The translations under genes were made by a program, and so were the position numbers. Under the pieces are notes generated by a model. That model ran no database searches. It saw only the letters and a program-made list of their open reading frames with translations, and had not been told where the DNA came from. Shown piece after piece: positions 16,087-23,786 of a stretch of 30,372 bases of DNA. This DNA comes from Muribaculaceae bacterium. Lineage in GTDB: Bacteria; Bacteroidota; Bacteroidia; Bacteroidales; Muribaculaceae. Location: NCBI GenBank assembly GCA_009775355.1, contig VSPN01000034.1, forward strand, positions 1-30,372. Reading direction: 5' to 3'. Positions within the stretch are counted from its first letter, which is position 1; each line of letters opens with the position of its first letter.

Positions 16087-17769
16087 TTACTCGCTCCTGA
16101 CCACGATTGACGCTTCGGGAATGATGCTTTTGACTTGAAGAAGCTTTTGTTCGATCTCGCGTCGGTTCTCGCTACGCCCGTAGGTATACTTGTATTTGCC
16201 GTTTTCGACAAACATTCCCGACGGTACGAGCCCGCAGAAAGAGGGATCGTTATCAGCGATTTCCTTGTCGGAGGCTATGAGCTGTATCGTGTATACGGTC
16301 CGTGGAGATTCCGTTATTCTGGCCTGGATCTTACGTGATGCACGCTCGGCTCCTTTTGCGTCCATGTTCTTATGTTCTGACGTCTTGCCGGTAATAGTCT
16401 GTCTGCCGGTCTTGTTGTCGGCTGTCACGACACCGGTGGCATTCCCGTTTTTGACGACATATGTTTTTTTGCCGGATCTGGATTTATTCCCATCCTTTTT
16501 TCTGGAATCATTTTTTTTCTTCTTAGACTTTTTTTTCGAATCGGTTACACCAGATTCTTTCTGAGTCTCCGGTTTCTTACTGATGTCAGTATCCGACATT
16601 TCAGTAGATGCCGCCGACTCGCGTGTGGCAAGTAGCGCGGTCTCGCTCTTGAGCGTGATAGGCCCTGTCTCATATATGCGGTCGTCCGACAGCTTTCTCG
16701 AGCTGTCAGATCTTCGCTTGCGTGCAGTGGGCCGTGCAGCCGTCTTTGTTTTTGACGGAGTGATATGTTGCCTCTTTCTGGTTCCTTCTTTCTGGGAAGC
16801 AGACGCAAGGGTGTTGACTGCAGACGGACTTTCCTGCGGCTGTGCGATTGTCAGGCTTGCCTCTTTATTGTCATACGCCGGATCCGTATGAAGTCCAGCG
16901 TTCTTTCCGGCGGCCGCAGTGTTGCGGTATGTCTCCACATATGATTTCAGGGCATTGCACAGAGCTTCTGCAAGTTTTTTCTGTCCGGATTCAGATTTCA
17001 TATAATCGGCCTGCGTGGGATTGCAGATGAAATCGAGTTCGACAAGTACGGACGGCATCGACGTGGCCCATAGAACCCAGAATCCGGCCTGCTTCACCCC
17101 GCGGTCTTTCCTTGACGCGGTGGCTACAAGTTCTTTCTGGGCTTTGTCAGCGAATCTGAGGCTTTGGCCGAGATTCTTTTTCTGAGCCATCTCAAAGATT
17201 ATGTACGACTCATCTTTAGAAGGATCGAAACCGCTGTATTTCTGGTGATAGTTGTCTTCAAGCTCGATCACTGAATTTTCTCTCTGCGCCACCTTGAGAT
17301 TATTGGCGTCCTTCTGCGGACCGAGAGCGTAGACTGATGTCCCAGACACGGTCTTGCGGTTGGGGTTGCTCTTGTCAACAGAATTGGTGTGTATCGATAT
17401 GAAGAGATTGCCTTTGTTTCGGTTGGCTATATTGGCGCGTTCCTGAAGACTTATGAATGTGTCGTCGTCGCGCGTCATTACCACTTTGACATTCTTGAGT
17501 TTCTTTTTTATAAGTTCCGCGAATTTTTTCGCGACTCCGAGATTTATCTCCTTCTCTCTGGCACCGTTGTCAACGGCTCCGTGGTCATGCCCTCCGTGTC
17601 CGGCGTCGATGACCACTGTGAACTCCTGTTTGCCTTTGTTGTTCTGACCACTCTGTTTCTTAGGCTCTGCCGACGCATAGGCCACTGACATGATGGCCAT
17701 TGTGGCAAGAATCATGACAGTCGTGATACATACGGGCATATTGGGTATGTGTGGAATCTTGAATTTCAT
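16087..17769 (-). CDS. N-acetylmuramoyl-L-alanine amidase (Amidase_3) with Lys/Ser linker and SPOR-like end
   Basis: This zinc amidase cuts the MurNAc-L-Ala bond of peptidoglycan. The ATG at 17769 is chosen because it gives a basic start and a signal segment (about 12-34, ending YASA); the longer frame to 17847 would run into lptB. The protein is then 560 residues. Zinc ligands are H58 ('DAGHGGHD'), E72 ('REKEINLG') and H127 ('ISIHTNS'), with the likely catalytic Glu in 'VELDFICN'. After the catalytic domain (to about 300) comes a long disordered linker with poly-Lys/Ser runs. The final 70 residues ('VYTIQLIASD' to the end) resemble a degenerate SPOR domain, which binds denuded septal glycan. 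A role in cell separation is likely. It is encoded 22 bp after lptB and 36 bp before mlaD. Confidence 0.93.
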   Translation of the reverse strand: MKFKIPHIPNMPVCITTVMILATMAIMSVAYASAEPKKQSGQNNKGKQEFTVVIDAGHGGHDHGAVDNGAREKEINLGVAKKFAELIKKKLKNVKVVMTRDDDTFISLQERANIANRNKGNLFISIHTNSVDKSNPNRKTVSGTSVYALGPQKDANNLKVAQRENSVIELEDNYHQKYSGFDPSKDESYIIFEMAQKKNLGQSLRFADKAQKELVATASRKDRGVKQAGFWVLWATSMPSVLVELDFICNPTQADYMKSESGQKKLAEALCNALKSYVETYRNTAAAGKNAGLHTDPAYDNKEASLTIAQPQESPSAVNTLASASQKEGTRKRQHITPSKTKTAARPTARKRRSDSSRKLSDDRIYETGPITLKSETALLATRESAASTEMSDTDISKKPETQKESGVTDSKKKSKKKKNDSRKKDGNKSRSGKKTYVVKNGNATGVVTADNKTGRQTITGKTSEHKNMDAKGAERASRKIQARITESPRTVYTIQLIASDKEIADNDPSFCGLVPSGMFVENGKYKYTYGRSENRREIEQKLLQVKSIIPEASIVVRSE

Positions 17770-17791
17770 GTAACTTCTACAAAAATAGATG

Positions 17792-18742
17792 TCAGTTTGT
17801 TCTTCTCGGTTCGAACTTTTTGGGAGTGAAGATAAAGTCGCGACCAAGATATTTCTCTCTTACCACCGGGTTGGAGGCAAGTTCCTCGCTTGTTCCCTGA
17901 AACAGTACGCGCCCCTCGAAAAGCATATAGGCGCGGTCGGTTATGCCAAGTATCGAGTCAGCCTTGTGGTCGGTGATAAGCACGCCGATGTTGCGCTCTT
18001 TGAGGTGATAGACGACTTCCTGGATATCTTCAACCGCGATCGGGTCTACTGCCGCGAAAGGCTCGTCGAGCATTATGAACTTGGGATTGATCGCAAGACA
18101 CCGTGCGATCTCCGTGCGTCGGCGTTCTCCGCCCGACAGGCTTGTGCCGACGTTGTGTCGCACATGGTTGAGGTTGAATTCCGAGATAAGCTGTTCGAGT
18201 TTTGCTTTCTGATACTCTTTCGAGGTTCCGGTCATTTCGAGAATCGCTTTGATGTTGTTCTCGACACTCAATGTGCGGAACACCGAGGCTTCCTGAGGAA
18301 GATATCCGATTCCGGTCTGTGCGCGTTTGTAGACAGGATACCCTGTTATGTCGGTATCATTGAGAAAGACGCGACCTTCGTTGGGTGTTATCAGACCGAC
18401 TGTCATGTAGAATGTCGTGGTCTTGCCCGCGCCGTTAGGTCCGAGCAGCCCCACGATCTCGCCTTGCGTCACTTCGATCGAGACATGGTTGGCCACCGTC
18501 CGCTTGCCATATTTCTTGACAAGATTGTCTGTGCGCAGAACCCCCTTTTCCGGCATCTCGGCTTCGCCGGTCAGAATCAAATCTCCTTCCGGCATCGCGA
18601 CTGACTCTGTGACCCCGACTGTCACATGCCGCATGTCGGCAACTTTTCCGTCAAGATCTGCTTCCTCTTCGGGAGTTAGCCTTCTCGGAGCGTGGACAGA
18701 TTCTTTGTTTATCCTCTTTCTGAGAAATGGAAATATCTTCAT
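17792..18742 (-). CDS. lptB: LPS export ABC transporter ATPase LptB with N-terminal extension
   Basis: LptB powers extraction of LPS from the inner membrane with LptFG. The 316-residue protein carries Walker A GPNGAGKT (101-108), 'GIGYLPQEASVFRTLSVENN', the signature 'LSGGERRR', Walker B 'FIMLDEPFAAVDP' and the switch His in 'ITDHKA', all LptB-like. Ordinary LptB starts near 'VLRTDNLVKKYG' (here about residue 68), so about 66 extra residues precede it, acidic and without known motifs. The start at 18742 is supported by a 4-bp ATGA overlap with the udk stop. Internal Met residues at 37, 50 and 63 are alternatives. The gene is mid-operon, between udk and the amidase. Confidence 0.93.
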   Translation of the reverse strand: MKIFPFLRKRINKESVHAPRRLTPEEEADLDGKVADMRHVTVGVTESVAMPEGDLILTGEAEMPEKGVLRTDNLVKKYGKRTVANHVSIEVTQGEIVGLLGPNGAGKTTTFYMTVGLITPNEGRVFLNDTDITGYPVYKRAQTGIGYLPQEASVFRTLSVENNIKAILEMTGTSKEYQKAKLEQLISEFNLNHVRHNVGTSLSGGERRRTEIARCLAINPKFIMLDEPFAAVDPIAVEDIQEVVYHLKERNIGVLITDHKADSILGITDRAYMLFEGRVLFQGTSEELASNPVVREKYLGRDFIFTPKKFEPRRTN

Positions 18743-19359
18743 CGTGCGTCCGAGGGGAGAAGTGAGCGTATATAGTCGGTGAGCAGCTTGATGGCGACGT
18801 TGTTTCCGCCACCCTGCGGTATGATCAGATCGGCATATCGTTTTGACGGCTCGATGTATAGCTCATGCATCGGTTTGAGGGTCTCCTGATAACGGTCGAT
18901 CACCATCTGCGGAGTGCGTCCACGCTCTACGCAGTCGCGGCTTATGACTCGTATGAGGCGTTCGTCGGCATCGGCGTCGACAAACACCTTTACATCAAGC
19001 ATGTCACGGAGCTCCTTGTCGGTGAGCACAAGTATGCCCTCGACGACTATGACTTCTTTTGGCGAGAGATGCACGGTCTCTTTCTGACGCGAGCAGGTCA
19101 GGAAATCATAAGTGGGCATCTCTACGTCACGTCCCTGCTTCAGCTCCTTTATATGCTCGGTGAGCAACGACCATTCTATTGAGGCGGGTTCGTCGTAATT
19201 CATCTTGAGCCGCTCTTCCAGAGGGATGTGGACGTTATCTTTATAATAACAGTCCTGAGGCATGACCACCACCTCTTCGGCCGGTAGACTCTCTATGATC
19301 TTACGGACCACAGTCGTCTTGCCGCTGCCTGTGCCTCCGGCTATTCCTATTACCAGCAT
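18739..19359 (-). CDS. udk: Uridine kinase Udk
   Basis: Udk phosphorylates uridine and cytidine to UMP and CMP in pyrimidine salvage. The chosen start at 19359 (MLVIGIAGGTGSGKTT) gives 206 residues, the usual length; the frame open to 19392 adds only 11 unrelated residues. The P-loop is at residues 8-16, followed by 'MPQDCYYKD', 'NYDEPASIEW', 'MPTYDFLTCSR' and 'VVVEGILVL', all standard Udk motifs. It is the first gene of the operon, with a well-formed promoter (-33 and -7) upstream. Its stop overlaps the lptB start by 4 bp. Confidence 0.96.
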   Translation of the reverse strand: MLVIGIAGGTGSGKTTVVRKIIESLPAEEVVVMPQDCYYKDNVHIPLEERLKMNYDEPASIEWSLLTEHIKELKQGRDVEMPTYDFLTCSRQKETVHLSPKEVIVVEGILVLTDKELRDMLDVKVFVDADADERLIRVISRDCVERGRTPQMVIDRYQETLKPMHELYIEPSKRYADLIIPQGGGNNVAIKLLTDYIRSLLPSDAR

Positions 19360-19432
19360 TATGTCTTGATTTTGCAGTTTGTGTCCCCGCATACCGTCCT
19401 GGTTTCCTGCGCGGACTTCGCTTTATTAGTGA

Positions 19433-19464
19433 CAAAATTAATAAAAAGTAAACTTCATACCAAA
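19433..19464 (-). promoter_or_regulatory. Promoter of udk-lptB-amidase-mlaD (both boxes)
   Basis: On the minus strand, TTTG (19461-19464) is followed after 20 bp by TAATTTTG (19433-19440), a full Bacteroidetes -33/-7 pair. The -7 box ends about 74 bp before the udk start. The mlaE -7 box lies just beyond the -33 box on the other strand, so polymerases at the two promoters could interfere. Confidence 0.65.
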
Positions 19465-19472
19465 TTTTTTAG

Positions 19473-19480
19473 TAACTTTG
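19473..19480 (+). promoter_or_regulatory. Bacteroidetes-type -7 box for mlaE-mlaF
   Basis: TAACTTTG matches TAnnTTTG and is 137 bp upstream of mlaE. It implies a leader of about 130 nt (19481-19617), in which I see only a short hairpin (CCTAT/GTAGG). No -33 TTTG at the usual spacing. Confidence 0.5.
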
Positions 19481-19617
19481 ATGTTTAAATAGAGGAGTCC
19501 GCACCTGGCCTATGAATCGTAGGTCGCGTGAGTATTCCGTTCCACTCTGTTGAGCTTCCCGTATGCACGGCTCTGACAATCATGTTGTGACTAAACTGAA
19601 ATTGAACTGTATAAAAT

Positions 19618-20364
19618 ATGATCGTAAACTCCATAAAGTCTTTCGGGCAGTATTGTCTGTTCATGACTCAGGTATTCAGGATTCCTGACAAGTGGAGGGA
19701 ATTCTTCAAGAGTCTCGTTTTCGAGATCTACAAGCTTGGAGTTGACTCGATTCCTCTTGTCATCATAATCTCTCTATTTATCGGTGCTGTGATATGCATC
19801 CAGATGACTATCAACATAACATCGCCGATGATTCCTGCCTATTCCACAGGCATGGCCACGCGCGAGATTCTTGTGCTTGAGTTCTCGTCTACGATGATGT
19901 GTTTGATTCTGGCGGGAAAAGTCGGATCGAATATCGCTTCCGAGATCGGCACCATGCGTGTCACCGAGCAGATCGACGCTCTTGAGATCATGGGTCTCAA
20001 TTCGGCCAACTTCATCGTATTGCCTAAAATAATAGGTTTTTTGATCTTTGTGCCTGTGCTCTGCGTGCTCTCCATGTTCATGGGGCTTGTGGGAGGATGG
20101 TTCATCGCAAGGTTCACCGACATGCTTTCGGTCGAGAACTATGTCTACGGGATCCAGTCATTCTTTATCCCGTGGAATGTCTACTACAGTATCATCAAGA
20201 CTGTCGTGTTCGCTTACATAATTACTTCTGTGGCCGCATTTTTCGGTTATTATGTCAAGGGGGGAGCGCTTGAGGTGGGCAAAGCCAGTACAAATGCCGT
20301 CGTATCGAGCTCGATTCTTATTCTCCTCGCCGATGTCATACTTACTAAACTACTTTTGCAATGA
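19618..20364 (+). CDS. mlaE: MlaE-family ABC transporter permease
   Basis: This 248-residue inner-membrane permease belongs to the MlaE/YrbE family, the membrane core of phospholipid transporters that carry MCE proteins. An N-terminal amphipathic helix ('FRIPDKWREFFKSLVFEIYKLG') precedes hydrophobic segments near 43-65, 93-113, 139-165, 195-215 and 225-247. 'LEFSSTMMCLILAGKVGSNIASEIGTMRVTEQIDALEIMG' is the hallmark family stretch (interface helix with the ATPase, EQxDAL). It shares a 4-bp ATGA overlap with mlaF. The MCE partner mlaD is encoded in the divergent operon. Confidence 0.95.
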   Translation: MIVNSIKSFGQYCLFMTQVFRIPDKWREFFKSLVFEIYKLGVDSIPLVIIISLFIGAVICIQMTINITSPMIPAYSTGMATREILVLEFSSTMMCLILAGKVGSNIASEIGTMRVTEQIDALEIMGLNSANFIVLPKIIGFLIFVPVLCVLSMFMGLVGGWFIARFTDMLSVENYVYGIQSFFIPWNVYYSIIKTVVFAYIITSVAAFFGYYVKGGALEVGKASTNAVVSSSILILLADVILTKLLLQ

Positions 20365-21131
20365 TTGAGGCAAAGCACGTTTCTAAATGGTTTGACGGCC
20401 AGCAGGTCTTATATGATATATCGGCCGTTTTCGATTCTGGCAAGACCAATCTTATCATCGGTCAGTCTGGATCTGGCAAGACCGTGTTCATGAAGTGTCT
20501 GATCGGTCTGCTGACTCCTGAAGAAGGGGAGATTCTTTATGACGGAAGGCGTTTCCGCGATCTTGACATGAGCCAAAAGCGGCAGTTGCGAACCGAGATC
20601 GGCATGCTATTTCAAGGTTCTGCGCTATTTGACAACGAGACGGTGATGGGCAATGTCATGTTCCCCCTCAAGATGTTCAGCTCCCTGTCGCATGCCGATC
20701 AGATCAGACGCGCGCAGTTCTGCATAGACCGTGTCGGACTCAAGAATGCAAACGATAAGTTCCCTTCAGAGATTTCGGGTGGAATGCAGAAGCGTGTGGC
20801 GATTGCGAGAGCTATTGCGCTCAACCCGCGCTATCTTTTCTGTGATGAGCCGAACTCCGGACTCGACCCGCAGACTTCAATACTTATCGATGAACTTCTG
20901 AGCGACATTACCCATGAATATGGCATTACAACGATCATCAATACCCATGACATGAATTCAGTGCTCGGCATCGGTGAGAACATCGTCTTCATCAACAAAG
21001 GCCATTGCGACTGGAAGGGCAACGACCGCACCATATACAAAAGCACAAACACCGACCTCAACGGCTTTGTCTTTGCGTCAAGGCTTTTCAAGGAAGTCAG
21101 GCAATATCTTGAGCGTAAATACGAAGATTGA
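20361..21131 (+). CDS. mlaF: MlaF-family ABC transporter ATP-binding protein
   Basis: MlaF is the ATPase of the MCE lipid transporter, bound to MlaE on the cytoplasmic face. The 256-residue protein has Walker A GQSGSGKT (34-41), Q-loop 'MLFQGSALFD', signature 'SGGMQKRVAIARA' (from 139), Walker B 'YLFCDEPNSGLDP' (158-170) and switch His196 in 'NTHDMNS'. The SGGMQKR signature and 'GSALFD' are typical of MlaF. Its start overlaps the mlaE stop (ATGA). No STAS-domain MlaB follows; instead it converges on thiD with 29 bp between the stops. Confidence 0.95.
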   Translation: MIEAKHVSKWFDGQQVLYDISAVFDSGKTNLIIGQSGSGKTVFMKCLIGLLTPEEGEILYDGRRFRDLDMSQKRQLRTEIGMLFQGSALFDNETVMGNVMFPLKMFSSLSHADQIRRAQFCIDRVGLKNANDKFPSEISGGMQKRVAIARAIALNPRYLFCDEPNSGLDPQTSILIDELLSDITHEYGITTIINTHDMNSVLGIGENIVFINKGHCDWKGNDRTIYKSTNTDLNGFVFASRLFKEVRQYLERKYED

Positions 21132-21160
21132 CAGGCTGTCTACGTCTGCCTCTTCCACGC

Positions 21161-21979
21161 TCAGTCACTCTGCCGATGTAGCAGAGGTCCGTCTGAAGGA
21201 AACACCGGTTTCTCCTTGCCGCGCCTCAGGGCACGCTCCAGAAACTCTTTTGCGTTCTTTATCGCGGAGATCAGATCATGACCGTTCGCAAGTCCGCATG
21301 CTATCGCTGATGACAGCGTGCATCCGGTGCCGTGTGTGTGTGTCGTCGCTATTCTCGGTGACGAAAATGTTGCAGGAGTCATGCCTTGCCTGTACAGAGT
21401 GTCGGTGCATATACAGCCCTCTATGTGGCCTCCCTTGACAAGAAGATTTTTGACAGAGCAGTCCGATATGAGTGACATTGAGGCCGCACTGATGTCGGAT
21501 CCTGTATCAGCTCCGGAAAGCCTGAAAAGTTCCGGTATATTCGGTGTGACAAGAACCGCCAGTGGGAACAGCAGCTTTTTTGCCGCATCGGATGTAGTTT
21601 CGGTTTCTCCGCTCAGCGAACCACCTGATGTTGCTGAAAGCACCGGGTCGATCACGATGTTTTTCAGATCATATTCTGCTGCGGTGTCGTATATTACCCT
21701 GACAGCGTCAGCACATGGCAGCATTCCGATTTTTACCGCGTCAGGAGTGATGGAGTCGAAAATCGCCCGTAGCTGTAGCCGCATCATTCTGTCACCCACA
21801 TATTCGGCTGCCTTAACCCCGCGGGGATTCTGTGCGGTGACTGCCGTGACGGCAGTAGGACAGTACACGCCGAGTGCCGAGCATGTCTTGATGTCGGCCT
21901 GTATCCCGGCACCGCCGCTGCAGTCTGATCCGGCGATGCTGACAACCACAGGCATTGCCGCTTTGAATCTGTCATTCAT
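21161..21979 (-). CDS. thiD: Hydroxymethylpyrimidine/phosphomethylpyrimidine kinase ThiD
   Basis: ThiD phosphorylates HMP and then HMP-phosphate to give the pyrimidine half of thiamine. The ATG at 21979 has a strong ribosome site on the minus strand (GGAGG, 21986-21990, 6 bp away) and gives 272 residues; the frame open to 22069 is inside the acyltransferase gene and is rejected. Motifs are 'AGSDCSGGAGIQADIKT' (16-32), 'DPVLSATSGG' and the anion-hole 'HGTGCTLSSAIA'. The start overlaps the acyltransferase stop by 8 bp, so the two are translationally coupled even though their pathways differ. No other thiamine gene is in the window. Confidence 0.95.
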   Translation of the reverse strand: MNDRFKAAMPVVVSIAGSDCSGGAGIQADIKTCSALGVYCPTAVTAVTAQNPRGVKAAEYVGDRMMRLQLRAIFDSITPDAVKIGMLPCADAVRVIYDTAAEYDLKNIVIDPVLSATSGGSLSGETETTSDAAKKLLFPLAVLVTPNIPELFRLSGADTGSDISAASMSLISDCSVKNLLVKGGHIEGCICTDTLYRQGMTPATFSSPRIATTHTHGTGCTLSSAIACGLANGHDLISAIKNAKEFLERALRRGKEKPVFPSDGPLLHRQSD

Positions 21980-22715
21980 CCTGATCCTCCGGTGGCAGGG
22001 CCGAGTTGATCGCTTCGCGGCAGTCGGCCATGAGGCGTCGGGTGTTGAATCCTTTCTCTCCGGCCACAATGGGTTTGTGGATCACCAGACGTATGGTTGT
22101 CGGTGTCATGTTGTATGTGCTTCTCGGCATGGCCCTGAAGCTGCCGTCTATGGTGATGGGCACTACCGGCAGTCCGAATTCGCCTGCAAGCATGAATGCA
22201 CCTCTTTTGAACGGAGTCATGCGGCCGTCCCACGACCGGCTTCCCTCCGGAAATATCACTACCGACATGCCGTGTTTGAGTGTCTTTTCGGCTTCCTCGA
22301 TTGTCTCCTTGATTCCTGCCACGCTCGAATCGTCTACAAACACGTGGCCGGCTTTCTTGCAGGCGGTGCCGACTGCGAAGATTTTCTCAAGCCCTTTTTT
22401 CATCAGCCATTTGAAATTATGGTCAAGATAGCCATAGATGGCCCATATGTCATATGCTCCCTGATGGTTTGCCACAAACACATAGCTTTCACCCTTGCGT
22501 ATGTTCTCGCGGCCCTCGACTATCACTCGCATCAGAAACAGTGTGCATGTGAATCTCGACCACCAGTGCGCGGGCCAGTATCCCCAGTAGTCGCGGTTGC
22601 CGACAGAACAGGTGATCATTGTGAGCAGTGCCGTGAAGAGTGTAGCCACGACAAAGATCGGGGCTGCTATGAGATATTGGTAGACAAGGTAGAGCGTACG
22701 GACAAGTTTGTTCAT
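21972..22715 (-). CDS. PlsC-like lysophospholipid acyltransferase
   Basis: This 247-residue membrane acyltransferase belongs to the 1-acyl-glycerol-3-phosphate acyltransferase (LPLAT) superfamily, which makes phosphatidic acid or similar lipids from acyl-ACP or acyl-CoA. An N-terminal TM hairpin (about 9-36) precedes the catalytic HxxxxD motif ('NHQGAYD'), 'FVDDSS', the FPEGSRS substrate motif and 'VVPITIDGS'. It lies upstream of, and overlaps, thiD. A -7 box (22807-22814) is about 92 bp upstream. The exact acceptor cannot be read from sequence, so no symbol is given; PlsC itself or a lipid-remodelling relative are both possible. Confidence 0.9.
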   Translation of the reverse strand: MNKLVRTLYLVYQYLIAAPIFVVATLFTALLTMITCSVGNRDYWGYWPAHWWSRFTCTLFLMRVIVEGRENIRKGESYVFVANHQGAYDIWAIYGYLDHNFKWLMKKGLEKIFAVGTACKKAGHVFVDDSSVAGIKETIEEAEKTLKHGMSVVIFPEGSRSWDGRMTPFKRGAFMLAGEFGLPVVPITIDGSFRAMPRSTYNMTPTTIRLVIHKPIVAGEKGFNTRRLMADCREAINSALPPEDQDE

Positions 22716-22806
22716 GACTGCTTGATGATGGTGGTTTTGGGTTGGTTTATGTCCAGACCTGATGGCCCGGATCGTTCAAGTCTTGACGCACATGGCTTTC
22801 ACATGG

Positions 22807-22814
22807 CAAATTTA
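22807..22814 (-). promoter_or_regulatory. Candidate -7 box for the acyltransferase-thiD pair
   Basis: The minus strand reads TAAATTTG, matching TAnnTTTG, 91 bp before the acyltransferase start and just after the rprY 3' hairpin. There is no clear -33 box; the region is AT-rich, so chance is possible. Confidence 0.4.
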
Positions 22815-22842
22815 CAAAAAATAAATTATATAGCATACATCG

Positions 22843-22882
22843 AGACGCCGGATTAAAGAAATTTTTCTTTAATCCGGCGTCT
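22843..22882. terminator. Perfect 19-bp hairpin downstream of rprY
   Basis: AGACGCCGGATTAAAGAAA (22843-22861) pairs without mismatch with TTTCTTTAATCCGGCGTCT (22864-22882). It lies 25 bp after the rprY stop and has its A/T tract near the loop rather than after the stem. It is probably the rprXY terminator or an RNA 3'-end stabiliser. Confidence 0.7.
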
Positions 22883-22907
22883 GAATGTCATTCCGGTCGG
22901 ATATGGT

Positions 22908-23609
22908 TTATTCTCCGTCGGTAGGGGCGATAAGCTTGTAGCCCTTTCCGTGGATATTTATAATCTCGATCTGCGGATCATCCTTGAGCAGCTTGCGGAG
23001 CTTTGTGATATATACGTCCATGCTGCGGGCATTGAAGTAGTTGTCGTCGATCCATATCGACTTGAGCGCGTAGTTGCGTTCGAGAATCTCGTTTATGTGC
23101 TGGCACAGCAGAGAGAGAAGCTCCGACTCTTTGGTTGTCAGTTTCTGCGACTTGTTGTCGGCGATAAGTGTCTGCTTCTGTGTGTCGAATGTGTATTTGC
23201 CTATCTTGTAGACAGTGATCTCTTTGTCTTTCTTGCCACGGACACGGCGAAGGATGGCACTGATTCTCGACACAAGTTCCTCCATAGAGAAGGGTTTGGT
23301 GATGTAGTCGTCAGCACCGAGCTTGAACCCCTGAAGCACGTCCTCTTTCATGTTTTTGGCTGTCAGGAATATGATGGGTACCTCGCTGTTGACGTTGCGT
23401 ATCTCCTGAGCGAGAGTGAAACCATCTTTCTTTGGCATCATCACGTCAAGAACGCAAAGATCGTACTTCCCTTTCAGGAATGCCTTGTAGCCTTTGTCGC
23501 CGTCGGGACAGAGGTCGGCGTTGAAACCTTTGGCCTGAAGGAATTCCCGAAGCAGCATTCCCAGATTCTCGTCATCCTCGCAGAGCAGTATTTTCAATTT
23601 TTCATCCAT
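22908..23609 (-). CDS. rprY: Response regulator RprY (OmpR family)
   Basis: RprY is the DNA-binding response regulator of the Bacteroidetes RprX/RprY two-component system. The 233-residue protein has a receiver domain with the acidic pocket 'CEDDE' (10-14), phospho-acceptor D55 in 'CVLDVMMPK', the 'LTAKN' Thr and the conserved Lys in 'DDYITKPFS'. A winged-helix domain (about 135-228) follows, with 'LTTKESELLSLL' and 'SMDVYITKLRKLLKDD...IHGKGYKL'. It lies 177 bp downstream of rprX, a gap large enough for its own promoter. A perfect hairpin follows. The known regulon in other Bacteroidetes is tied to stress; the targets here are unknown. Confidence 0.95.
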   Translation of the reverse strand: MDEKLKILLCEDDENLGMLLREFLQAKGFNADLCPDGDKGYKAFLKGKYDLCVLDVMMPKKDGFTLAQEIRNVNSEVPIIFLTAKNMKEDVLQGFKLGADDYITKPFSMEELVSRISAILRRVRGKKDKEITVYKIGKYTFDTQKQTLIADNKSQKLTTKESELLSLLCQHINEILERNYALKSIWIDDNYFNARSMDVYITKLRKLLKDDPQIEIINIHGKGYKLIAPTDGE

Positions 23610-23786
23610 GGTGATATGATGTTTTTACGAAGATCTTCAGCAAGAGGGGCGGAGTCCGGTGTATTATGTGAATCCGGTGCTTGCCGCAGCTGCTGCCGTC
23701 TCTTCGTTTCAGTTAAAATTTCATATTATTTATAACAAATGAATCCCTGTTATTCCGCATGATCAGTGTAAGAATGTTAAAATTTG

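Noticed and set aside
17789..18604. 271-codon plus-strand frame opposite lptB
   Set aside because: It mirrors the ABC ATPase and has no signal, motif or ribosome site of its own.
19481..19617. Structured RNA or riboswitch in the mlaE leader
   Set aside because: The 137-nt leader has only one short hairpin (5 bp) and no match to a riboswitch class I know.
21318..22856. 512-codon plus-strand frame across thiD and the acyltransferase
   Set aside because: It spans two genes with clear motifs on the other strand, and its translation has low-complexity Ser/His/Cys content typical of antisense shadows.
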